Origin: Meconema thalassinum
Taxonomy: Eukaryota; Arthropoda; Insecta; Orthoptera; Tettigoniidae
Direction: 5' to 3'
NCBI GenBank assembly: GCA_946902985.2
Contig: OX336388.2
Span: forward strand, 125,465,894 to 125,529,893
DNA: 64,000 nt
Below the pieces are notes generated by a model. It was not told where the DNA came from, ran no database searches, and was given only the letters and a program-made list of their open reading frames with translations. The stretch's first letter is position 1; the number at the start of each line of letters is the position of its first letter. Shown here piece by piece: positions 11,826-22,990 of the stretch. The position numbers were made by a program, and so were the translations under genes.

Positions 11826-11920
11826 GACACAGCTGGAAATTTCACTATATAAGTAGTGTTATAATTTGGGATGGCGGGTGGGTTATAGACAGCCGAGGAG
11901 TGAGGTACATCATTCTCAGA
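11826..11920. repeat. Dispersed repeat end; related copies at 10741-10820 (inverted) and 12458-12540
   Basis: The block with CAGCTGGAA near its start and a GGGTTATAGACAGC-like part near its end recurs at 12458-12540 in the same orientation and, more diverged, on the opposite strand at 10741-10820. Three copies within 1.8 kb suggest a short non-autonomous element or a locally shuffled repeat. Confidence 0.45.
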
Positions 11921-11938
11921 TCATTATGAATCATTAAT

Positions 11939-12273
11939 GAAAATGAAAATCCACAGCATGCTTCCAGTCTCCGACCGGGTCAGGAATGGAATGAATGAAG
12001 CCCCCATCTAGCGGCGAGGATATGAACTGTGCCGGCTGCCGAGGCCTGATGCACTTCTATGGGGCAATGATTAAATGAATGACAGATGAAATGAAATGAT
12101 AGTGGAGAGTGTTGCTGGAATGAAATTTTGACAGGGAAAACCGGAGTACCCGGAGAAAAACCTGTCTGCCTCCGTTTTGTCCAGCACAGATCTCACATGG
12201 AGTGACCGGGATTTGAACCACGGACCCAGCGGTGAGAGGCCGGCGTGCTGCCGCCTAAGCCACGGAGGCTCTC
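11939..12273 (-). mobile_element. Full-length tRNA-derived SINE with perfect 17-bp TSD
   Basis: Minus-strand SINE of 335 bp. The head has a tRNA-like A box (GTGGCTTAGGCGGC) and B box (GTGGTTCAAATCCC); the tail ends in ATTTTCATTTTCATT-like sequence. Identical copies of cattatgaatcattaat lie at 11922-11938 and 12274-12290, giving exact boundaries. A body with TTTTTCTCCGGGTACTCCGG wording is a SINE type I associate with orthopteran-like genomes; that attribution is from memory. Confidence 0.92.
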
Positions 12274-12290
12274 CATTATGAATCATTAAT

Positions 12291-15200
12291 AAAGGTATTT
12301 ATTGCAAATTTCAGAAGTTAAATTTATTTCCACCTAGGTTCAGGTCTACTGCACCGTTACCGAAAATTATTGGTCTGGATTTAACAAATTTTACAGTAGC
12401 ACCATAAGTACAGGGCTGACAATAATGTGTTTGGCAATAAGTTACACGCATAATGGAGTCCACAGCTGGAATTTTACTATACAAGTAGTGATCTAAAACG
12501 GGGACGAAGTGTGGGTTATGGTCAGCGGAGGAGTGAACACCTAAAGTATTATTACATTACCAGATTTATCTTTCAACATCTGAAAAGGTATTTTGGCTAA
12601 TTTTAATTCCTTCGAAAATTTTATCGTACAATGATTTCTTGTTCAGTGTTACTTAAGAAACTACCGGGCTTCAATCCACCTAAGTATACCTGGAAATTTA
12701 ACTGTGTTAGGTGTGGTTTGGGAAGAAGTGCTTCATTTCTCCATGACTGGGCTAGAAAGACACTACAATTGTGCTGCCATTACACAGTCGATGGAACATC
12801 TAGTGCTGGAATCAGGTGTAATAATCTGGTATGACCCGGCCCATTCTTCCCTGCACATGAGGCAAGCAAGTTGGCGGAAAGCCAGGGGAATACAAGTAGA
12901 CTTCTAGAATCTGGTCGGGCAGGTTGGAGTAAACTTGCTCACAGACCTGCTCGTCCAGAAAGTCATCTAACCAAGTATTTTGTATCGGACATGTTGGCAA
13001 CTGTGATAGGACATGATATGACGTCAATGTGTCATGGCTGCAGTTGTTGAATAACCAAGAAGTAAAACATTTATTTACGTAATAAAATAAGTTATTTCCG
13101 TTGCAGCAGTGAATTCAATTTCTAATCTATTCATAATGACTCCCAAAAAGATATGTGAATCATAATTCATGAATTTTCAATAATCTGCCATGTAAAAGTT
13201 GAAAATCCAAAAATAGCTGTTGTTAAGCTTTAATGTTTTTGTAACGTGTAGTGGAAATGGTCACGCATAATCTTTCTGTAGACCAATGGGTTTTGCCTAT
13301 AGTGGTTTTTACTTGTATTCGTCTGCGACGATTCACACAGTTCAAAAATACAGCTTCATTTCTCTGGCTTTTCCATTGCAATCTGGTTGAGGGAAGCTTA
13401 TAGTTTTACAGGACCGTTAAGCTTGCGATCATGAGTCATGGGACAATCTAGTTGAGATAAGAAGGTTTTTCAGTCTGAAGCCTCCCTGCTAGATTCTCAT
13501 TGATAGGTTTGGTGGCCGAGACCATGAAGAGTGTTGACAGGATATTCAAGTAATGTTTTACCACCATGACCTCCCTCTATCAGATGCAGGCAAGCCAGGC
13601 CTGTAATCTGTGCCTGATAACTATTCCTTGTAGGCTACTAGACATCTGCTGGAATCTGTCAGGTAGTCAGCCTGAAGGCTGGTTGGATCCTCAAAAAGTA
13701 CCGCCGTAAGGTTATGTGGCTAGATACCTACAAAAACCCAAAGCAGTTATATTGAGGCATACTAGGCAAGATGAGGAGTGAGGTAGTTAGCTATTGTTTT
13801 CCTCACTGAATCAGAACAGCAGAACTAACCCTATGAGTAGAACCTTGCATAGCATCCACAGGCACTGACTGTGCCCTGAATATAATTACTAAGCACAACC
13901 CATACCTCAATAGCTTCCAAGTCTACAATAAAACAGAACAATGAACAAGAGAAAACTGAGGTGGTTATAGACAAGTTAATGCCCTTTGCTTAAGAGTATG
14001 CCATTTTCATCCATTCAAGTTATTACTTGGAATAAACGACTACTGATGTAATTAATGGTGTACAAGACAAAAAGCAGGGCTTTCAGTGATTAAATGTACA
14101 AAAGAAAGACTCCACCTCAACCATGATAAGGCAAGATCAACTCCAGCAATTAATCATCTTAAAATATCACAAGACTAACTTCAGAACACTTGGCTGCCAA
14201 GTCTTTTTTGCAGAAGCTACTTTATTGATAATTAGGTAGGCTAGGCCTAGGTATATCTGAAACAGGGGTAGTAAACACTAATATTTGAGAATAGCACAGC
14301 AGGTAATACCGTACAACAAAACACATGCTTTTGCATGATGTAATAAATGCTTAGCCTTACTGTATGTTAAATTTATATAAAAACAGCAGTGAAGCTATCT
14401 TAACACTGTAGAAATGCAGTTTAACCTACAGCCTTAACTTCCTCCAACTTCACTTCCTCAAAAGTTGCTGAATTTGACCCAAACAAGTTCTCAAAGAGAA
14501 AAGGATTCAGCACTGCATAAAAGTAATGAGAAAAGATACAGGAATATAACGAATTAAATCGAATTAAACCCGGAATCCACCCTAACAATACATTTGTTGG
14601 ATATGAAATTCCTCAACAGAATTACTTCTACCGGGAATAAAAGTGCAGGCAACGCGTTTCTCACGTGCACGTCTACAGATATTTTAAAAGAAACGGTGGC
14701 TAATAGCGAACGTGGGGCACACAACGCACAAACCTACTTTATCAAGGAACTGTCACATGCTGCTGGTATAGGCTACCCAAATTTATGGAACATTACCGAT
14801 AGAATGGTCCGCAATGAAACTTATTGAATATCATAGTGAAAATAAAATCTTTTCCAAAAAAATATGAAAAAATCTATACTGATACGATAAAAAATAGTTA
14901 TAAACTCGTGTAACATTTTCGGCATTCCTGAAACAGGAAGGGGCGTCGAAACAGACTTTAAACACATACCTGCAGGTGCTCCTGAAAGCGTATAGGCAAC
15001 ATTTGCGTCATGATGACTAATGATGTGTAGACTCCAGTGTGAAATGATGCTTGGCACTGATATAACTTAATTCAGGACACTTTAACCAACGACTGAACAC
15101 CACATTCAGAACAGAAAGTACCATTCACTACCACCCAACATGGCTACCCACCACCGGATTGAAAGTAGTTCAAGAACTATATTTCACAGCGCACTTCCAA

Positions 15201-15954
15201 ATAAAGAACCGCAATTTAATTTACTTTACCGTTTAAATAATAAAATGCTGATTATTTTTTATGTTATTTCGAGGAAACTATACAATTAATGAACAATGCA
15301 AGTGAATATAACAGATTGGTGAAATGCGGAAGGATTTCAGTGACGTAACATGCCACATGAACAACATGCGCAACACGACAGGCATTTATTGATATTTGAG
15401 GTTGCCGAACACGTAGAATACACTTGTGGGCAGTGACCTTATGGAACTGTAAAATAAGGCAGTGATTTTCGTGATATACGTAGGAAGAAAAATGCAAAAT
15501 ATTTTGGTTTACTTTCCTTCCAAGTCATATGTTCGTTACTTGGCAATCAATATCCGAAAGTACTGTACTAGGAATATAATTCCTGTCTTATCTGGTTCGG
15601 TGTTTCCGGGAATAGCAAAACCTATGGGCTAAAAATTTAAATAACCAAACTGTGCCGCAGATCTTTAAACCTGAGTATCTACCCCTTTCAAATTAGTTTC
15701 CATGGATGTTACGATTCTCCCTCCATTTTTATTAATGGAATAACGATTAGTTATGCATACACTCGACAGCTTTTCTGAATTAGGGCCTACCACGAAATAT
15801 TGCCAACAGTCCAGTTTTTGCCAGGTTAGCCTACTGTCCAGGTCAGTAGTTTCGCCAGTTACTGAATGTTCGGTTCTTTTGTCCCAAATATTGATTTAGG
15901 ATGCATTTTCTGTTCTACTGGATTTTGAAGCTCTTTGAAACTACTTATTTAAAA
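12291..15954. other. 3.6 kb without a recognisable gene
   Basis: Mostly AT-rich and unique-looking. A module of about 45 bp at 13395-13445 matches 4011-4070, and 13540-13920 reads like an old SINE-type repeat (inference). A minus-strand open stretch at 14970-15060 has splice-like ends but no supportable gene model (see rejected items). Confidence 0.4.
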
Positions 15955-16990
15955 TTACAGATTCTGTTCTATGTGGAGAGAGAGCTTAACATCCACCACA
16001 ACCTGGAAAAAGCTCTTTGGCAGAATTGGGCACAAGATATCTGTGACGCAATGCCTGCAATGTAAAATTTTATTAGCTTGCACCCGCCAAGTAAATCTGG
16101 CATAATTAATGCTGGCGAGATTGAGGAGTAATTTTACTCGGTTTACGGGGGGGGGGGGGGGGTCTTGGTGGAGACTGACGGGATGCAATTCGCTTCCCCA
16201 ATGCAACCCAGGCATGTTCTATAGGATTCAGATCTGCAGACCTCGCTGGCCCGTCAATGCGATGAATGTCTTCCCAAGCCAGAAATTCATCCACCAGCGC
16301 TGTGCGGTCGGACATTCTCGTCCATTAAGAGGAAGTCTGGACCAACCGCACCTCTGAAGAGTCGAACATGTGGTCTCTGTACCTCATCCCTGTATCTCCG
16401 AGCGTTCACAGTGTTCCTCGGACCACCCATGAAGATGTGCAGGTCCGTACGGCCATCCAACATGATGCCGCCCCACACCATGACGCCACCAGCACCAAAG
16501 TGGTCCCATTCCACAATGTTCCTGTGGATGTATCGGCTACCCGGTTCTCTCCAGATTATTGTGCGACGGGCATCGTTCTGCAAACTGAAGTGGGATTCAT
16601 CTGTGAAGAGCACATGAACATTTATTCATGGTCCAGTTTCGACGTTGATGGCTCCACAGTGCTGGAGCGAGCGGAACGCGCACCGTTGGACGTCTGGCAA
16701 ACAGCACTGCTCTTCTGAGCCTCCAGTGCACAGTTTGCCGGAAAATGGCAACCCCTGAGACGGCTGCAAGCTCCGCCGACAATTGTCTTGCAGGTGCACT
16801 CTGATTTCGTCGGGCGGTTAAGGCCAGATATCGGTCCTGCTGTGGGGTTGTTACTCTTGGTCGACCTGATACTGGCCTACGACTAACATCTCCTGTGTCT
16901 CGAAATCGTCTCAAAAGCCTGGATATGACACTTTGTGGCACATTCAAGGATAAGGAGACTTCGGTCTGTGTCTGGCCTGCTTCCAGGTGG
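15955..16990 (-). pseudogene. Tc1-like transposase, frameshifted
   Basis: Three overlapping minus-strand pieces form one broken transposase. The helix-turn-helix N-terminus (16597-16947) has NVPQSVISRL and RRFRDTGDVSRRP. The catalytic core (16287-16613) has the first aspartate in LFTDESHF and the second in LLMDENVRPH. The third piece (16106-16315) has the final glutamate in LNPIEHAW, the DD34E arrangement of Tc1. At least two frameshifts separate the pieces. A run of 16 G at 16147-16162 lies within the C-terminal part, after which the frame shifts again toward 15955. I could not define TIRs. Confidence 0.82.
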
Positions 16991-17313
16991 CCGAGTATTC
17001 AACCCTGCAAAATGGGGTCCAAATGGCGTCATTATGCCATTGTGTGGTCATGTTCACCACAAGGCTACACACCGCACACTATAACAGAGCAAACACGACT
17101 GAGGGAATATGGGGCGCAGGCACTGGCGGTGTTTACCTTGCGGTTATGCTGCTAGTCAAAGCAGGGAATACTACTTTCCTATACAGAGCGAACACTTAAG
17201 GTTGGTAGGTGCATTTGTCGTACTGTTTGAGGTCTTATTTCCTGTTGCCCTGCTTATTCGTAGCTTATGCTTAAGTTTTGAACTTATAAGGGCTTAATAC
17301 TTGTGATACCTAA

Positions 17314-18179
17314 CTAGGGCTCGGATTTTTAGGTGCTAAAAATAGGGAAAATATTTATTTTTTGTGTATTAAATATAGGCTACTTGAAATATGTGACAAA
17401 AAAAGATAAAGTACCGTATTTAATTATAATTTAGTTTATTAATGACAATATAAACAATATGCAGTATTCACGAATGCAATTTATGCTATGTCTCACTGAC
17501 TACTGAAGAATTACAATACACAACGAGATACATCTTCAGGTTGTCCATCACAAATAACAGACGTTTATCGCGAAACACTTCTTCTGAAGGTGTGATACTG
17601 CGGCAATATGTTAGTGGCCCTTGAGGTGTTGTGTAACTTGAGATCGCTGTTCAGTCTTGATTGCTTTCTCACATGGTTGGCAGAACAGAACGTCCCCATC
17701 AGAAGTAAAATTTTCTTTAAATTCTGCTACATACTGCTGCAGACGATAACTTATAGTTGCTTTTACTTTAGGCATCGTATAACTGCTTGACACTTCACAG
17801 TGCCAAAATTGAACTTCATGTGATTGATACTTGTTCCAGGTAGCTGGGCGGGTAGGTCTAGCACGTGGTGCAATCTGGCTATGGACAAGGAAATCCCTGG
17901 CCTCCACAGTGAGTGGCATGGGTCGACAAGTTAAGAATAACACAGTTACAAGCTGACATACTCTCTGCATGAAGATTAGATAGCTCACAGGTTGAAGTAA
18001 CACATGAGAAAAATGCAATAATTTGAAATATCTAGCATACTGATTTTAAAAAATGTAAATATTATGTCTTTATGTGCTAATAAGTGAAAAGCAGGAATTT
18101 ATGTATTTATAGAAAAAAAATGCTTAAAATATGTATTTACATTAAAAAAGATTTATTTACCTAAAAATCCGAGCCCTAG
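17314..18179 (-). mobile_element. hAT miniature element with perfect 20-bp TIRs and a BED-finger remnant
   Basis: CTAGGGCTCGGATTTTTAGG at 17314-17333 is matched exactly by its complement at 18160-18179. The flanks share GTGATA-type sequence (17303-17313 and 18179-18186), suggestive of an 8-bp TSD disturbed by a small indel. On the minus strand an ATG at 17775 opens 54 codons with a BED-type finger start (FCQPC, then HLKGH) and stops at 17611. The following sequence still resembles the continuation, so a nonsense change truncates it. The rest of a transposase is missing, so the element would depend on another copy. Confidence 0.75.
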
Positions 18180-18389
18180 TGATAACTACCAACATTGCCT
18201 GCCATTCTCTTTTGTAACCTATGTCGCATCCTATCGCTAATAAGGGTCATGTGGCTGCTTGGCTTGTGTCAGATTTATGGCTTTATGTACCCTAGGTTCT
18301 TTACTCTTAGAGGCAACTATACCACCAGGCCCATATTACCCTGGCAAAAAAAATAAAGCAGCAGCTAAGGACAAGAAGGCAGTATAGTG
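18180..18389. other. No gene seen
   Basis: Short unique-looking spacer between the hAT miniature element and the minisatellite. Confidence 0.4.
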
Positions 18390-18799
18390 GCAGACAATCG
18401 TTTACTTAAGGAGGAAATAAGGTGGCAAGTAAGGGAAAACTTTCAAGGTGGTACCAAGGGGAAAATAAGGTGGCAAATTAGAAACAACTTCTACTATAAC
18501 CTACCTTTGTACTGGTATACACAGTAAGTGTCATGGAAAATGGAAAATTAAGAAGAACTTTGTAAGGTGGTATTTAAGTGGTATCTAAACAGTATTAAGG
18601 GGGAAATAACAAGGCAAATTAGGAACAACTTCTAAGATGTATCTATGTGGTACAAAGGGGAAAATGAAGAACAATTGAGGTGGTATTTCAGGGGTACTAA
18701 AAGAGTAAATGATGTTGGCAAATAGCTGCTAAGTGATGTCTGATAGAAAATGAGGTGGAAAATTAAGAACAACTTCTAAGGTGGCATTTAAGTGGTAGA
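18390..18799. repeat. Degenerate minisatellite, block 1 of 5
   Basis: Loose repeats of a unit of roughly 60-70 bp containing AAGGTGGCAAATTA, then AACAACTTCTAAGGTGG, then a TTTAAGTGG-type part and a G-rich AAGGGGAAA part. The same wording reappears at 22304-22378, 26056-26245, 26560-26628 and 27513-27565. The array has been split by later insertions. Confidence 0.75.
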
Positions 18800-20183
18800 C
18801 TCCATCATCATCATCATCTTCTTCATTTCCCCTTTTCCAGTTGACACTGGGTGGGGGCTTTGTTCTGTCGTTCCTCTTCCGACACGGTGTTCCAATCCAG
18901 TTTCCGTTTTCTAATACTATTCTTCACCGAGTCCATCCAACGCATTCTTGGTCTTCCTCGTCCTCTCTTCCCTGTCATCCGTCGTTCCAGTGCCCGTCTT
19001 GGTAGCCTTACTTCATTCATCCGTTTAACATGTCCAAACCATCTCAATCTGTTTTACTCCAGTTTGTCATTTAGTTTCTGTACTCCCAGTTCTTTCCGTA
19101 TATTTTCATTTCTCACTCTGTCCCCCTCGTTTTCTGGACCATACTTCTCAGGAATCTCATCTCAGCTGCTTGTACTCTGCTATCGTCCCTCTTAGTCATT
19201 GTCCAAGTTTCTGCTGCATATGTCATTATAGGAACATAATATGCTTTGTACATAACTTCTTTAGCCTTAATTGGTATATCCTTGTTCCATACTAGTCCCC
19301 GTACCTGTTGGTAGAAAGCACTCCCGAGTTGTATTCTTCTGCTAATTTCCAAATCTAGTCTTCCATCTTCAGTCAGTTCACTTCCCAAGTATTTGAAGTG
19401 TTTCACCACTTCCAATTCCTTATCTCCTACTTTGATTACTCCTTTTCCTTCTTTCTTATCTCTACTCATCACCACTGTTTTACTTTTCTCCACATTTATC
19501 TTCAAACCCCATTGCTCAATCTTTTCATTTATTACGTCTAACTGTTCTTGTACCTCCTCCTCATCCTCGCTCCAGATCACAACATCGTCTGCAAACAACA
19601 TTACCTTCATCTTTGCCCTACTATATTCTTTCATTGCTGCCTTCATGATGTCATCCATCACCATTACGAACAATAATGGTGACAACACACTTCCTTGCTT
19701 TAGTCCAGTGTCAATTTTAAACCATTCCGATGTCCCGACTCTAGTCTTTACACTACTGTAGCAACAGGCGCGGATTCAAGGGGTGGTCACGGGGGTCATG
19801 ACCCCCGCCCCCAAACGGAGACCAAATTTTTTTGCAAACTCAAAAAACGAAAACACAATTACCAGACAAATAAAACTTAACGAATTTTAACTGAAAAACA
19901 GGTTGTTTTTTTCATTCAATAATGAAAATATCTTCATTGCAATTATTATGTTCTGTTACAACTGTAGCCTACATATTTACAACTTCATACCTGTTATTTA
20001 AAAACGATTATTTATACATAACAAAATCAACTCATCTATTTTGTTTAGCAAACCTTGTGATTACCGAAACAATGTTTGTAGTGATGTCACGATGAATGTG
20101 CAGGAATGCACGCATAGGAATTTGGGGCTTTTTTCGAAGTAAAATATTTTGCCGACGTCCAAACTGCAAGCTTGGTTGGCAAT

Positions 20184-21242
20184 GCATATCTCAGTATACA
20201 AAGACTACCTCAAATGACATGTATCAAAAAACAGTTTCTAGCCCCAATCTTAAAACACAAAAAGATCCCTTAAGTCTCGCCAAAGAATATATCAATAAGA
20301 GCAATCTGCAAATAAAACTTGAACCACTCTGTATGCCAGTCAACCCCATTGAATATATACAAGTGACTACAGATCTTACTTTGTTAGAAGAGGTCTGCAA
20401 GAAAGACTCTTCACCACAAGATCTAAAACAACCGGCCCTCTGTACAATAGAAAAAAGATATCCATCTAACCAATGGCTAAATATATTTACAGATGGCTCA
20501 CAAGACAAAGAAAATAGAACTGGAGCAGGAATACATTGATCTCTCTTCTCACTCTACTTCCCAGTAGGCCAAAACAAAACAAACTTTGATGCTGAGATAA
20601 GAGCAATTTCACATGCACTCCATCAGTTATTAGGCAGAAACATTAATTATCAAAAATGCGTTATCATTACAGATTCAAAAGCAGCCATCTTGTCAAATTA
20701 TAAGCCCCAAAATAAAGAACTTAAAGAAATTTTTTGTATGATAAAAACCCTTCAAAGACTCCACAAACAGATCTCATTACAGTGGATCCCTTCTCATGTT
20801 GGAATAGCTGGAAATGAAGAGGCAGACAGATTAGCAAAAAGAAAAGGTACCACACTACAATAACCTGTCAGTCAGACTGATTTTATGTCAGCAAAAAGGA
20901 TCTTGAAATTGCAAAGAAAACAGCAAAAACCAAATTATGGAAAGACATTGATGCTAAATGGGATCAATATAAATTAACACCAAGAAGAGAAGCTGTAGCC
21001 TTCTTCAGACTTAACACTGGCCACGACTGCCTTGCAGCTCATCTGAAACGAATCAACATCCTGAGATCTGAAGAATGCACACTTTGTCACGAACCTGGAA
21101 GTAAAATGGATAAGGGGCACCTGCTACATTGCAACAAACTTGATGTGACTGCTAGAACTTCTGGAAACCTTACACAACTCTATTGGAACGCAAGAAAGCT
21201 GATGAATTGGAATCCGGGCTAGCCATAGGAAACAACAACAAC
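20184..21242 (+). mobile_element. LINE B: 5'-truncated copy with RNase H domain and 41-bp TSD
   Basis: Bounded by identical 41-bp direct repeats at 20143-20183 and 21243-21283 and ending in an AAC repeat. Coding content is the 3' end of a jockey-type LINE polyprotein. An RNase H domain (about 20475-20870) shows its acidic residues in NIFTDGSQ, DAEIRAI, IITDSKAA and EEADRLAK, then a C-terminal cysteine/histidine knuckle (CTLCHEPG, later a histidine and cysteine, about 21078-21130). A stop follows the first RNase H block (about 20538) and a frame change occurs near 20880-20900. It is truncated and non-functional. Confidence 0.85.
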
Positions 21243-21417
21243 AATATTTTGCCGACGTCCAAACTGCAAGCTTGGTTGGCAATTTAAGCTGTGACTTTCT
21301 CCCTTTGTCGGTATCACTCGACTTGCCAAAACTGTAACGTACCTTGATACTTTTCTCGAAGCTCGATGTGAAAGTCGCAAAACACGTCGTTGCAATTTGT
21401 ACGAATATTTTTGGTGC

Positions 21418-21615
21418 TGGAGGCGAAGTACAAGGGTAAGAGAGCAAGAGGAAGACCTAGAACAAGGTGGATTAATTCAGTGAAGAACAGCGTAAGAAAA
21501 AGAAATCTGGACTGGGACAAGATCGTGGAAGAAGAATGGTGGAAGGAAAGTGGAGAAGTGCCATAAATACCCCGTCCCGGCAGGAGCTGGATAAGGGGAA
21601 ATGATGATGATGATG
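21418..21615 (+). mobile_element. LINE C: 198-bp truncated tail of the LINE A family
   Basis: Flanked by atttttggtgc at 21407-21417 and 21616-21626. It encodes only the extreme C-terminus (ARGRPRTRW, SVRKRNLDW), followed by GAT repeats at 21600-21615. Both the protein wording and the tail match LINE A (RGRPRMRW, SIRKRKLDW), so it is a later copy of the same family. Confidence 0.85.
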
Positions 21616-22303
21616 ATTTTTGGTGCGCTAAACGCATCAAATTTCTATCCATGTAGCTTGCAAAAAATTGGTCTGGTTTTGAACGTTAGGTTATTTTGTG
21701 ATTATGTTTTTAGTGATACCATTTTTCTTAACAATTTCGATTCTCTGACCCCCCCCCAAAACCAAACTCAAGATCCGTGCCTATGTAGCAATCCATGCAC
21801 ATTCCTTTTATCATGTCTCTCAGTTCCTTGCCTATCCCCCTATTTGTTAAGCTTTCCCAAACTTTTGTTCTAAGGATGCTATCATAGGCCTTTTATAGAT
21901 CAATAAAAGTCATTACCATATCCTTCCCATATTCCCAACTCTTTTCAATGTTCTGTCTCAGAATGAAAATGGATTCCACTGTTGACCTGCCCCCTCTAAA
22001 TCCAAACTGCTCCTCCTCTATTTAGCTTTCTACCTTAACTCTAATTCTTTTTTCTAGGATTCTTTCCATTACTTTGGCAACATGCGAGATGATGGTGATT
22101 CCTTGGTAGTTACCACACACCTTCCTGTCTCCTTTCTTGAATATTGGCAATATTATTCCTTTTTTTCCAGGCTTCAGGTAATTTCTTCTCTCTCCACACA
22201 CTCCTAATAAGTCTGTATGTCCACTGCAGTCCCACTGGTCCTGCCGCCTTGATCATTTCTATTGCCACTTCGTCGATTCCCACAGCTTTCCCCATCTTCA
22301 TCT

Positions 22304-22378
22304 ACTAAGGTGACAAATTAAGAATAACATCTAAGGTGGTACTGGTATTTAAGTGGCACCGAAGAGGGGAAATAGGGT
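22304..22378. repeat. Minisatellite block 2 of 5
   Basis: Contains GACAAATTAAGAATAACATC and TTTAAGTGGCACC-like wording continuous in character with block 1. It is bounded by LINE A on the left and LINE D on the right. Confidence 0.7.
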
Positions 22379-22990
22379 ATTTATTTACTCGAATCAGAGG
22401 CAGATCACAACAGCAAGTTCATTCAGATATCTTGGTACAGTTATCCAACAAGATGGTGGACTGGAGGAGGAAATAAAGATCAAGTGTACTGTTCGACAAG
22501 AAGGTACCAGAAAAATTAAAAGGGATGGTACACAAGGCCATGGTGAGACCAGCAATGATATACGGGGCAGAAACCTGGCAGATAACAAGGAGATGGGCAG
22601 AAAAACTGGACGTGGCAGAAATGCGCATGCTGAGATGGGCAAGTGGACATACAAGGTTGGACAAAGTGAGAAATGAAGTGATTAGGAGACGACTTAGCAT
22701 GGTGCAAGTTTCTGAGAGAGTCAGAGAAGCTGGCCTCAAATGGTATGACCATGTTAAGAGAAGAGATCAAGATTATGTGGGGTATAGGATGATGGAAATG
22801 CTTCCACCAGGGAAACGGAGTCGAGGACGACCAAAATGACGATGGATGGACATCATTCAAGAAAGCATGAAACAGCGGGTGCTTGTGGAGGAAACGGTCC
22901 GGGATAGAACAACGTGGAGGAGGAATATCCGCATCAGCGATCCCACATAAGTGGGATTAATCATGCTGGAGAAGAAGAGGCAGATGAATA
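22379..22990 (+). mobile_element. LINE D: RT C-terminal fragment
   Basis: 5'-truncated LINE. It starts at the segment before FRYLGTVIQQDGG (about 22420-22460), then continues in a second frame with AMVRPAMIYGAETW (about 22530-22575), AEMRMLRWASGHTR, and a C-terminal RGRPK motif with a stop at 22839. The join between the two frames near 22480-22525 lacks some residues expected in the family, so there is a deletion and a frameshift. No catalytic RT motif remains. The 3' end is at about 22985, before an AT-rich stretch. Confidence 0.75.

Larger units (their letters stand above)
19765..21783. mobile_element. hAT non-autonomous element inside LINE A, carrying two LINE insertions
   Basis: Ends are CAGGCGCGGAT at 19765 and, complemented, TAGGCACGGAT ending at 21783. 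Both run into G/C runs (GGGGGTCATGACCCCC-like on the left, a C run on the right). A perfect 8-bp TSD, tgtagcaa, lies at 19757-19764 and 21784-21791, diagnostic of hAT. Without its two internal LINE copies it is about 0.7 kb and has no transposase. Confidence 0.85.
18800..22303 (-). mobile_element. LINE A: RT relic with GAT-repeat tail, split by a hAT miniature element
   Basis: Minus-strand non-LTR retrotransposon. Its 5' piece (about 21890-22303) has the RT fingers, with KMGKAVGIDEV and then LPEAWK. The 3' piece (about 18820-19764) has FADDVV (19584-19595), FKYLGS, and the C-terminal WFGHVKRM and RGRGRPR wording. The tail on this strand is a GAT repeat at 18801-18820. Between the pieces sits the element 19765-21783 with its own TSD, so the two are one insertion. 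Frameshifts and stops make it non-functional. It interrupts the minisatellite (block 1 ends about 18799, block 2 begins about 22304). Confidence 0.82.

Noticed and set aside
14594..14827. 77-codon open frame on the plus strand.
   Set aside because: No domain, no start context, no similarity to elements or genes that I recognise; length is within chance.
14421..15142. Possible small spliced host gene on the minus strand: an open stretch about 14970-15060 ending in a strong donor (CTGCAG then GTATGTG), a TATGCAG acceptor at 14514, and an AATAAA at about 14219-14224.
   Set aside because: After recounting the A run at 14460-14464 the putative last exon does not stay open beyond about 18 codons, there is no in-frame ATG in the open stretch, and the protein resembles nothing I recognise. 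Transcript evidence would decide.
16147..16162. Run of 16 G as a G-quadruplex or terminator-like signal.
   Set aside because: Lies inside a dead Tc1-like transposase at a frameshift; most simply slippage or assembly noise.
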